Source of the DNA: Pyrodictiaceae archaeon
Lineage (GTDB): Archaea; Thermoproteota; Thermoprotei_A; Sulfolobales; Pyrodictiaceae
Assembly (NCBI GenBank): GCA_027036135.1
Contig: JALVSY010000007.1
Span: 872,880-936,879 of the forward strand
Direction of reading: 5' to 3'
Length of the DNA: 64,000 nt
Positions 17,315 to 23,385 of this stretch are shown here, piece by piece; position 1 is the first letter of the stretch; each line of letters starts with the position of its first letter. The notes under the pieces are model-generated. The model did no database searches, was not told the origin of the DNA, and saw only the letters and a list, made by a program, of their open reading frames with translations. The position numbers were made by a program, and so were the translations under genes.

Positions 17315-17644
17315 GTGGAGGCTGTTGAGGTCCGTGTGGATGGGGTTGGTTCCCGGGCTAAATCTGTTTTTCCTGTTCGTGTGGAGCCTGTGGAGATCGA
17401 GAAGCAGGTTTTCAAGTTGAAGAACCAGCTGGCATGGCTTGCTTATCGTAGCCGTGACGTGAAGGTTGTCAAGGCTGCGTCCCGGCTCCTCGTTTCCCTA
17501 ACCGAGCTCCTGGAGGATCTTGGCGAGCTCGGGTTTGTTGATGGTGATCCCTCCGTGCTTGTGCCTCTTCTCAGTCGTCTTGCCGTCCTCGAGTCTGAGG
17601 CTGAGTCCCTTCTCCGTGTACCGGAGAACGCGCGTGAGGGGTGA
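17315..17644 (+). CDS. small helical protein, first gene of the DpdA operon
   Basis: 109 residues from GTG 17315, chosen because GGGGTGGGAG lies just upstream; longer in-frame reading would start inside the operator. The C-terminal 80 residues are predicted helical with heptad-like leucines (LKNQLAWLAYRSRDV, LLVSLTELLEDL, LLSRLAVLESEAESLL). No known domain. The next gene follows six bases after its stop. Confidence 0.55.
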   Translation: MEAVEVRVDGVGSRAKSVFPVRVEPVEIEKQVFKLKNQLAWLAYRSRDVKVVKAASRLLVSLTELLEDLGELGFVDGDPSVLVPLLSRLAVLESEAESLLRVPENAREG

Positions 17645-17650
17645 GGGGGC

Positions 17651-17881
17651 GTGGATGACGTGGTGGTTGTGTTCTCGGACGAGGTGGCTGGGCGTAGCAG
17701 GGTGGTGACGTTTAAGGCCGAGGAGGAGCTGGTGGAGATGCTTGACAGGGTTGCTAGGAGCCAGGGCTTGTCGAGGAGCGAGGCGATAAGGGAGGCCATT
17801 AGGCTCTACCTGGGCCTCAAGGCCCGTGGAGCCACGGGGCCCGTGGAGCCGAGGCGCCTGGGGGCGCTGAGGCTGGGGTGA
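17651..17881 (+). CDS. ribbon-helix-helix DNA-binding protein
   Basis: 76 residues with the RHH pattern: RVVTFKAEEELVEMLDRVAR then GLSRSEAIREAIRLYLGLKA. A likely transcriptional regulator of its own operon; the palindrome at 17207 is a natural binding candidate, but that is inference. GTG start, six bases after the upstream stop. Confidence 0.75.
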   Translation: MDDVVVVFSDEVAGRSRVVTFKAEEELVEMLDRVARSQGLSRSEAIREAIRLYLGLKARGATGPVEPRRLGALRLG

Positions 17882-17887
17882 CGGGGC

Positions 17888-18040
17888 ATGGATGAGGCGT
17901 GTGCCGCGGGGTGCCGTGAGAGGCATTGCCGTGGCTCCTTCTGCGAGGCGGGTTATTGGCGCTGCCTCCTGGGCTGCGCCAGTGCCGAGGAAGCTGCGCG
18001 GCTCGCCAGCCTCTACTACGCCCTAGGCCTTATAGGGTGA
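17888..18040 (+). CDS. cysteine-rich 50-residue protein
   Basis: An ATG-initiated 50-codon frame between the RHH and ArcS-like genes, starting seven bases after one stop and ending nine bases before the next start. It has six cysteines in its first 29 residues (C5, C9, C14, C19, C25, C29), spaced as two CxxxC ends around three further steps, followed by a short amphipathic helix. The pattern suggests a zinc- or iron-binding mini-protein. Its fit into a tightly packed operon supports it being real. Confidence 0.5.
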   Translation: MDEACAAGCRERHCRGSFCEAGYWRCLLGCASAEEAARLASLYYALGLIG

Positions 18041-18048
18041 GGAGCGCA

Positions 18049-18696
18049 TTGGCTGCGGGGATTAGGCGCGGCGAGAAATACGTTGTCCGTAAAGTGAACG
18101 GTAGGTGGCCAGCCAAGCATACTGCAGGCCTAGACCCCGCGCTTGTGGGCCCGAGGGCCTTCGAGCACCCCGCGGTAAGGGCTTGGTGGGAGTGGCTGAG
18201 AAAGGAGTACAGGCCACAATACCCAGTAGCCCTGATTACTCCATGTAGCAGTGTGAAGCCCTACACCCGGAGCCCCACGTCGCGGAAGATACGTGGGCTG
18301 CTACGCCGCCTCGGCCTATGGAGCGATGCCAGCAATCAGCCCATTGGGTTGGAGTGGCTATACCTCAGCGACCTCCTGCTCCTAGTCCCCTATGAGCGGG
18401 CCGAGGGGTACCCCGCCTGCTGCTACGAGGTACCGCCCGAGGTCGTGCTCTGCAGCCCAGCGCTGCGCAGCCTAGTGACCAGTCTCCTCGCCGAAGTTGT
18501 GGAGAGGCTCTACGAGCGCGGATTGAGACGCGTCGTACTCTTCCTCCCCAAGAAGCACCTACGGCTCTGGAACGGGGCCAGGAAACGCGCGGTGAAGTGG
18601 CCGAGCGAGACGGTGACTAAGTACAGTATCTTCCGCTTCGACGGGCTCCCCCAAGCCCTCTCTCAGCTCCAAGGAGCTTTACAGGAGCTCCTGTAG
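18049..18696 (+). CDS. ArcS-like (archaeosine synthase-type) protein
   Basis: 215 residues from TTG 18049 (GGTGAGGA upstream). The key element is LITPCSSVKPYTRSPTSRKI, close to the PCSxxKPYSxSxSH signature of archaeosine synthase ArcS and related domains, followed by WLYLSDLLLLVPYERAEGYPACCYEVP, which parallels the ArcS SPLGxVPRELE...YPAAHYDVP motif. ArcS converts preQ0-nucleotide to archaeosine. The following gene is a TGT/DpdA-like transglycosylase, so the pair may make a modified 7-deazaguanine in DNA. It lacks the PUA and N-terminal domains of full-length tRNA ArcS. Confidence 0.6.
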   Translation: MAAGIRRGEKYVVRKVNGRWPAKHTAGLDPALVGPRAFEHPAVRAWWEWLRKEYRPQYPVALITPCSSVKPYTRSPTSRKIRGLLRRLGLWSDASNQPIGLEWLYLSDLLLLVPYERAEGYPACCYEVPPEVVLCSPALRSLVTSLLAEVVERLYERGLRRVVLFLPKKHLRLWNGARKRAVKWPSETVTKYSIFRFDGLPQALSQLQGALQELL

Positions 18697-18712
18697 CGGG
18701 GGGCGAGGCACC

Positions 18713-19642
18713 ATGGCTAGTCTGCGCAGCATAGCTGCTGGCCTCGGTGTGCCTTACTCCACGGCGTACGTCACGTTGGAGAGGTTGCTGGGGCTTAGGC
18801 CTCGCCACATAACAGCCATTGATAATTCTGATGACCAGATTATCAATGGGGATTATGTGGTCGCCGTAATTAGGTCTGTGCTGCTCTTGGCGAGGAATAG
18901 GCTAGAGTACTACACCATGCCGCCGATACCATTGTGGCCGTGGCTGCTTGTCCCCGTTAAGTCTGTAGACGTGTTGGAGAGGTTCCTCGCGGACATGGAG
19001 AGGCTTGGGGCGAGGCCCTCTGCTGTTATCCTCGACGTGGGGATAATGGAGTGGTTCAACAGAAAGACAATGGAGTATACCGGGGAGTTCTGGAGGGCTT
19101 TCTGGCACGGCGTCGACGCGGTGAGAGGGCTTGCCCGTAGATACAGGTTTGCGTGGAGGATTGTTCTCCCCGATGTACCCGCCACTGTTGAGGACAACAT
19201 CTCCCTCACCATGAGGTTGCAGGAGAGGCTGCTGGCGGAGCACCCCGAGCTGCCGTGGATACCTGTCGCGCAGGCCTCGAGGACTACTAGCCACTCTAAT
19301 CACCTAGCGTGGCTGGTTGAGACCGGGGTCGTGGAGAAGTATGGCTGCGTGGCGCTAGGCTCGCTCAAAGTACTGGCTGGCAGGAGGAAGCAGCTATGGA
19401 GGGACGCTGTAGACGGGGCTAGGGCTCTGCTCCACGAGCACGGCCTAGGCAGTGTTAAGCTGCACCTCTTCGGCGCCCCGCTGGACGCCGCCGTCTCCTC
19501 GAGGCTGCCGCCCGGCTCATGGGACTCGAAGACCTGGACCTTTCCCAGGGTGCCGTACCTGTGGAGCGCGAAGGATGGCTCGATGCGCGTAGTCTACTTC
19601 ACAACGTTCCTCGAGAGGCTCGTAGAGCTGCTGGCGGGGTGA
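18713..19642 (+). CDS. DpdA/TGT-like 7-deazaguanine transglycosylase with N-terminal HTH
   Basis: 309 residues. Residues 1-30 form a wHTH-like segment (SLRSIAAGLGVPYSTAYVTLERLLG). From about 75 on the protein follows the tRNA-guanine transglycosylase barrel in its DpdA form: VILDVGIMEWFNRKTM (D108, the DSGGF-like site), WRIVLPDVPATVEDN (D154), PWIPVAQA, YGCVALGSLKV, LHLFGAPLD and GSWDSKTWTFPR (D271, nucleophile-type position). DpdA proteins exchange guanine for preQ0-type bases in DNA; TGT does it in tRNA. Location on a mobile element next to an ArcS-like gene favours DNA as substrate, but this is inference. The N-terminal HTH is unusual. Confidence 0.65.
   Translation: MASLRSIAAGLGVPYSTAYVTLERLLGLRPRHITAIDNSDDQIINGDYVVAVIRSVLLLARNRLEYYTMPPIPLWPWLLVPVKSVDVLERFLADMERLGARPSAVILDVGIMEWFNRKTMEYTGEFWRAFWHGVDAVRGLARRYRFAWRIVLPDVPATVEDNISLTMRLQERLLAEHPELPWIPVAQASRTTSHSNHLAWLVETGVVEKYGCVALGSLKVLAGRRKQLWRDAVDGARALLHEHGLGSVKLHLFGAPLDAAVSSRLPPGSWDSKTWTFPRVPYLWSAKDGSMRVVYFTTFLERLVELLAG
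18816..18849. repeat. interrupted palindrome CCATTGATAAT-N12-ATTATCAATGG
   Basis: Eleven-base arms are perfectly inverted around a 12-base spacer, inside the coding region for residues 35-46 of the DpdA-like protein. A closely related segment occurs on the opposite strand at 35763-35794; the two 46-bp stretches match at about 34 positions when read in the coding direction. Confidence 0.7.
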
Positions 19643-19651
19643 GGGGCTGAG

Positions 19652-19852
19652 ATGATGGACCCCCTCCTCCTCGGCGCAGCGGGGCTCGCTGGCTTCGGGC
19701 TAGGCGTCGTCGCCGGAGGCTACGCCGTGGCTAAGAAGGCCCGGCTGCTCCGGAAGAGCCTCAGCGACTGCGAGCGGGCCGTTCACGAGCTCCAGAAGCT
19801 CCTCCGCTTCTACAGAGCTGTGCTCAACGACAACGGGGGCGGCAATGAATGA
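19652..19852 (+). CDS. small membrane protein with coiled-coil tail
   Basis: 66 residues: a single N-terminal membrane segment (LLLGAAGLAGFGLGVVAGGYAVA) followed by a basic helical stretch (KKARLLRKSLSDCERAVHELQKLLRFYRAVL). Its organisation resembles phage or plasmid small membrane accessory proteins, but no family is recognised. Its stop overlaps the ATG of the next gene (ATGA). Confidence 0.55.
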   Translation: MMDPLLLGAAGLAGFGLGVVAGGYAVAKKARLLRKSLSDCERAVHELQKLLRFYRAVLNDNGGGNE

Positions 19853-20085
19853 GGATAACTATGCGCCAAGGGCTCTACAGGGAAACTATCGCTGGCGCCG
19901 TATGGCTCCTGCTCAGGCTACGGGGCTGCATGCCCCCGGGGGAGATACTCGAGGAACTCCACCAACTAGGCCTCGACACCAGCCGCTCGACCCTGCACCG
20001 AGTGCTGCGGGAGTACACAGGGAGGCTCTTCGAGAGAACGAGGAACGCTGGCCGCATACTCTACTGCGCGATAAGAGAGGTGTAG
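19849..20085 (+). CDS. winged-helix DNA-binding protein
   Basis: 78 residues forming a compact wHTH: AGAVWLLLRLRGCMPPGEILEEL, GLDTSRSTLHRVLREYTGRL (recognition helix) and a wing. It starts in a four-base ATGA overlap with the upstream membrane-protein gene, which fixes the start and shows coupling. Probably a regulator of the element. Confidence 0.6.
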   Translation: MRITMRQGLYRETIAGAVWLLLRLRGCMPPGEILEELHQLGLDTSRSTLHRVLREYTGRLFERTRNAGRILYCAIREV

Positions 20086-20091
20086 GGGGCT

Positions 20092-20325
20092 GTGAGCATG
20101 CGCGTTGAGCGCGTCGGTAATGAGCTAAGGGTGTGCGTAGACCACGCTACGGTAGCTGAGCTCCGGGGCCAGCGGCTAGGCGCCTTGCTCGTAGAGGAGC
20201 TTGGAGCCGACCCGGTGCTCGTCGTAGCTGTTCTCGAGGCGTTGGCGGAGGCTGCTGAGGAGCTACTAGCCGGGGACGAGGAGGGCTCGGAGCCGTTGTT
20301 CTGCATTGTGTTTAGGCCGGGCTAG
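20092..20325 (+). CDS. small acidic hypothetical protein
   Basis: 77 residues, Leu/Glu/Val-rich and acidic, with an N-terminal strand pair (MRVERVGNELRVCVDHA) and a helix-rich body. GTG start seven bases after the previous stop. No family recognised; part of the same operon. Confidence 0.5.
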   Translation: MSMRVERVGNELRVCVDHATVAELRGQRLGALLVEELGADPVLVVAVLEALAEAAEELLAGDEEGSEPLFCIVFRPG

Positions 20326-20328
20326 GGG

Positions 20329-20919
20329 GTGGTGAGCGTGGCGAGCCCGCGCTGGGCAGGGGAGAAGAGGAGCGCCGCGCTAGCAGCTGTTAACACTGTT
20401 CTCCCAGACATAGTTGGGCCCGCGAAGCGCATGGGGCTACTGGTTAGCGTTGAGTCCACCAAGGACCTGCGGGTCCACGTCGTCACAGTGGAGCTGCCTG
20501 GCTCCAAGCCCCTCATATTAGCACTCTACGCTACCACGGAGGAGTCTAGACCCATTACGTGGAGCAGGCTCGGGCCACGGCTAGAGAGGCTGGAGAAGCA
20601 CCGGGGGCGCTGGGCCCCGCCAGGCGGCGACACGCTCTACTTCGTGCTAGCCGCTTCCCCGAGGACACGTGTCACGGGCCCCGCGAGGAGGATGCTTGCC
20701 AGGAGAAAGGTGCTCTTCCTAACCCCGAGGAAGCTACGCCTCTGGTTCAACCGCTACTTCAACCGCCGCCTAGCAGGGCTAATAAAGAAGCTCAGAGCCA
20801 AGAAGGCCAAGGCGTACGACAAGCTCGCAGAGCTCCTCCGCGTCCTCTACCTCCTAGCCTCCAGGCTAGGACCAGTAACTATTAGCCTACACGAAGTCGA
20901 GGCCATGGTCCGCGCCTAG
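20329..20919 (+). CDS. hypothetical protein, family shared with chromosomal gene at 54418
   Basis: 196 residues, highly basic toward the C-terminus. It aligns with the chromosomal protein at 54418-55077: LAAVNTVLPDIVGPAKRMGLL with ALSEANRVLFPILGGARRLL, LRVHVVTVELPGSKPLILALYATTEESR with KRVHIVLLDIFSHNPLIIALYISTQESR, and DTLYFVLAASPRTRVTGPARRMLARRKVLFLT with DTLYLYITRRRITRGAYREARARGILVALS. I do not recognise the family. Last gene of the DpdA operon. Confidence 0.65.
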   Translation: MVSVASPRWAGEKRSAALAAVNTVLPDIVGPAKRMGLLVSVESTKDLRVHVVTVELPGSKPLILALYATTEESRPITWSRLGPRLERLEKHRGRWAPPGGDTLYFVLAASPRTRVTGPARRMLARRKVLFLTPRKLRLWFNRYFNRRLAGLIKKLRAKKAKAYDKLAELLRVLYLLASRLGPVTISLHEVEAMVRA

Positions 20920-21190
20920 CCCCCCTAGGCCCCCCTATGCGTATTTAGTTAAACAGTATTACTACCTTTTCTCCAAATAGCTAACAACACGTCATGGGTA
21001 ATACCATTACTTCTAAGAAGCTGCTCCCAGAGCATAGTCTCCTAGGCAACTTATCGGCTAACCTGTTCCCCGAAGCCATCTTCTATAAATCATAGGTTAA
21101 ACAAGGACGGGAGAAACTACTCTCCCTGCAAGGCCTGGGCCGATACTATTCCACGGCGTCGACAGCGTAGAGCTCACCCCGGGATCCTAT

Positions 21191-21468
21191 ATGGAGAGTA
21201 GAATAGCTTCGGCCTGGTACTGGCGCGGCTGCGTCCCTGGCCCCAGCTATGCCAGTGTATATCGCCTGACAACCATGACGAGGCAAGGCTTATCGCCTAA
21301 CCTGGCTGTAAAGCTACGTAATAGAGTTAGCCAAATGTCTTACCTGTTCTCCTCGAGCTGGCAGCTGTTAGCACGGTGTTATACAAGAGCTATGTGGAGT
21401 TGCACAGGGCTGGGCTCTCTTCGCCTGAGCTCTCAGCAATCACGCAGTGGGAGACAATAGCGGGCTAG
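21191..21468 (+). pseudogene. degraded gene, possibly a fragment of the 20329/54418 family
   Basis: An in-frame stretch (TRQGLSPNLAVKLRNRVSQ) changes frame near 21335-21345 into LLELAAVSTVLYKSYVELHRAGLSSPEL, ending at TAG 21466-21468. The second part resembles the start of the neighbouring family (LAAVNTVLPDIVGPAKRMGLL). Both halves have normal element-like codon use, so a single-base deletion in a former gene is plausible. The upstream portion (21191-21280) may not be coding. Confidence 0.35.
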
Positions 21469-21618
21469 AATATTATACAAAGTATTCTTTTTCTTAAGGT
21501 ATACATAGCATAGTTATAGTTGTTGTGTGTCGACGAGGGCTTCTTCCCAGTTGTTCTTTTGTTCTTGTTCTTGGTTTATGTGGCTCCAAGAATTGGACGC
21601 TGGGTTTAAATAGGTGTT

Positions 21619-21630
21619 TAGGGTACCCTA
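21619..21630. promoter_or_regulatory. operator TAGGGTACCCTA
   Basis: A perfect 12-bp palindrome between a TATA-like GTTTAAATAGG and the PIN gene start. The 14-bp form TAGGGTACCCYAGA recurs twice at 22497-22543, so this is one member of a three-site set. Confidence 0.6.
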
Positions 21631-21634
21631 GAGG

Positions 21635-22084
21635 GTGGGTGGTGGCGTATTGGTGCAGCGGAAACAGCTGTGCCTCTACATTAACACGAGTATGTTGATA
21701 CGGGCGCTGGAGGACCCGGGGGCTCGGGAGTTCCTCGGGGAGTGCTGCTCTAGGCACCAATGTGTGGTTAGTAGTGTTCATTGGAGGGAGGAGTGGAGGC
21801 GTAACACTCTCACCAAGCTCGCCGGGCTCCTCATGGGGCTTGGCATTGCCACTGTGGAGGTTAATGTGGAGGTGCTTGAGGAGGAAGCTACAAGCCTCAT
21901 CGAGGAACGTGGCTGGAGCCCTAGGAGGCTCGTAGACCTCATGCACGTCCTCGCTGCTGTCGAGCTTGGCTGCCACGGGGTAATCGCCGTCGACAGGTTC
22001 ATGGCCAGGCGGGCAAAGGAATATGGCCTACTCTACGTCAACCAGTACACGGGGTGCCCAAAGGATGGGCAGGCTCTACCGTGA
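21635..22084 (+). CDS. PIN-domain protein
   Basis: 149 residues. LYINTSMLIRALEDP is the PIN opening, with Asn in place of the usual Asp. HWREEW supplies an acidic residue, and RRLVDLMHVLAAVELGCHGVIAVDRFMARRAKEYG matches the D-x-x-H-x-A-AA and late aspartate elements. GTG start; a later GTG at 21653 is possible. Promoter carries the TAGGGTACCCTA operator. The small helical gene that overlaps its 3' end may be the partner. Confidence 0.65.
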   Translation: MGGGVLVQRKQLCLYINTSMLIRALEDPGAREFLGECCSRHQCVVSSVHWREEWRRNTLTKLAGLLMGLGIATVEVNVEVLEEEATSLIEERGWSPRRLVDLMHVLAAVELGCHGVIAVDRFMARRAKEYGLLYVNQYTGCPKDGQALP

Positions 22085-22271
22085 GTGGAGAAGGCTCCGC
22101 GATCAGGCGGGGGAGCTGCTATACCTCGTTGTTAAGGCCCGCCGCCTCGGCCACGGCGAGGCGGCACGCAGCATCTACGAGGACTGGAAGAATGAGAAGA
22201 TAGGCTTCGAGGAGGCCAAGAAGAAGCTGGAGCAGCTTCTGGCAGAGGCTAGGGCGGCGGCAAGGGCTTAG
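22065..22271 (+). CDS. small helical protein overlapping the PIN gene
   Basis: 68 residues from ATG 22065, overlapping the PIN gene by 20 bases, with AAAGGATGG just upstream. Very charged and all-helical (YREWRRLRDQAGELLYLVVKARR, IGFEEAKKKLEQLLAEARAAARA). Size and coupling fit an antitoxin placed after its toxin, but there is no recognised antitoxin motif. Confidence 0.5.
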   Translation: MGRLYREWRRLRDQAGELLYLVVKARRLGHGEAARSIYEDWKNEKIGFEEAKKKLEQLLAEARAAARA

Positions 22272-22477
22272 TTCCTGCCTTCTCCCTTTTCCCGCCTATA
22301 GATGGGTTCTAGGGTTATCCTCCCCGTGTCCTCGTCGAGGTAGATGTTGTAGGCTTCTATCCTCTCTGCGAGATGCTTGGGTATCTTCACCTTCACGTAG
22401 TAGTCCTCGTAGTACCTGTCTCCTACTCTGCGCCTAGTCCTGGTCACCCTGACGCGGCGGGGCCTAGTTACTGGCAA
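22268..22477 (-). CDS. AbrB-like regulator
   Basis: 69 residues: an Arg-rich N-terminus (RPRRVRVTRTRRRVGDRYYED) and a swapped-hairpin-like core YYVKVKIPKHLAERIEAYNI ending DTGRITLEPIYR, typical of AbrB-type proteins. Divergent from the gene at 22560, with a shared TATA region flanked by two TAGGGTACCCCAGA sites, so self-regulation through these sites is likely (inference). Confidence 0.6.
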   Translation of the reverse strand: MPVTRPRRVRVTRTRRRVGDRYYEDYYVKVKIPKHLAERIEAYNIYLDEDTGRITLEPIYRREKGEGRN

Positions 22478-22496
22478 GACGCTGCACCCACCCTAG

Positions 22497-22543
22497 TAGG
22501 GTACCCCAGAATACTTATAAACCTCAATCTAGGGTACCCCAGA
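22497..22543. promoter_or_regulatory. divergent promoter with two identical operators
   Basis: TAGGGTACCCCAGA occurs at 22497-22510 and again at 22530-22543, 33 bp apart. Between them lies TACTTATAAACC (22512-22523), a TATA box readable on both strands, about 37-40 bases from each divergent start codon. The third copy is at 21619. Confidence 0.7.
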
Positions 22544-22559
22544 AACCGGGAGGAGAACC

Positions 22560-22763
22560 ATGCAGATACGCGAGACCCTCGCCCAGGTACTCGCCCACCT
22601 AGCCAGGCTCGGCTACAAGCCAGTCTTCGTCGACAAGGCTCCTCTTGACGCGACTCTATACGGTGCAGGCTGGGGTACAATAGTCTTCGAGAAATGCGGT
22701 GAGTATTGGCAGGCAGTGCTGAACCAAGCGAGAAGAATAGTGGTGGTCTCTAGGCTTGGCTAG
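22560..22763 (+). CDS. small hypothetical protein
   Basis: 67 residues, ATG start after GGGAGGAGAA, under the operator pair at 22497-22543. A helical N-terminus (IRETLAQVLAHLARLG) is followed by YKPVFVD and GTIVFEK strands. No family recognised. Confidence 0.55.
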   Translation: MQIRETLAQVLAHLARLGYKPVFVDKAPLDATLYGAGWGTIVFEKCGEYWQAVLNQARRIVVVSRLG

Positions 22764-22797
22764 CCGCGTTTCTTTCTTTTCCTAGAGCGTCTCTCCG

Positions 22798-23055
22798 TTA
22801 CCCAGGTGCCGCGAGGAAGTACTCCAGCAGCGCCACAGCAGCTATAGCGGCGACAAGCACTATGCCCAGCCTCCTCACCGCCTCGCTCTCCCTCGAACCC
22901 AGGAGCCATGTCACTATAGCCCATAGAGCTATGTCTACGTCTCCTGGGGCCTTGATTCCTAGCATGAGTAATAGTGTTGACACAGGATGAAGCACTGTGT
23001 GAAGATAAGCGCTTACCTGGGCAAGAGCCTCTCCCAGCCCCGGGCCGAGAATCAT
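22798..23055 (-). CDS. small membrane protein
   Basis: 85 residues from ATG 23055, selected because GGGGAGAG lies just upstream. There are two hydrophobic segments: VDIALWAIVTWLLG and LGIVLVAAIAAVALLEYFLAA at the C-terminus. It lies beside the coupling-ATPase gene on the other strand. Function unknown; could be an accessory transfer protein. Confidence 0.45.
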   Translation of the reverse strand: MILGPGLGEALAQVSAYLHTVLHPVSTLLLMLGIKAPGDVDIALWAIVTWLLGSRESEAVRRLGIVLVAAIAAVALLEYFLAAPG

Positions 23056-23385
23056 TCTGCCTCTCCCCAGACAAGCTCCCGGGCTGGGAGAAGGAGACAT
23101 AGCAGATTCCGAGCACCCTAACCTCTTGGACCCCCATACGCTTGGCAACATACATGGTTAAGTAGCACAGCACAAATACCACAACAATTGCCATAACTAC
23201 AACGTCTTTTGCTCCACGCAGGCTATGCGTAATAAGAAAAATCACGCAATCATTAACCATATTATCACAGGGCGCCATCACACTTTGCCTGAAGCGGTGC
23301 TTTCGGCTTTCATGACAGGTGCTTGTAGGAAACGCTTACTTATTCGATTCCTATTCTCCCGGCCCTGCTTTCTAGTGGGTGAGGC

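Larger units (their letters stand above)
20920..21634. other. 715-bp region with only a degraded gene
   Basis: No intact gene. An AT-richer stretch (20940-21110) follows the operon end, then the broken gene at 21191-21468, then a promoter-like GTTTAAATAGG (about 21605-21615) for the PIN gene at 21635. The sequence between 21110 and 21190 is GC-rich and unassigned. Confidence 0.4.
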
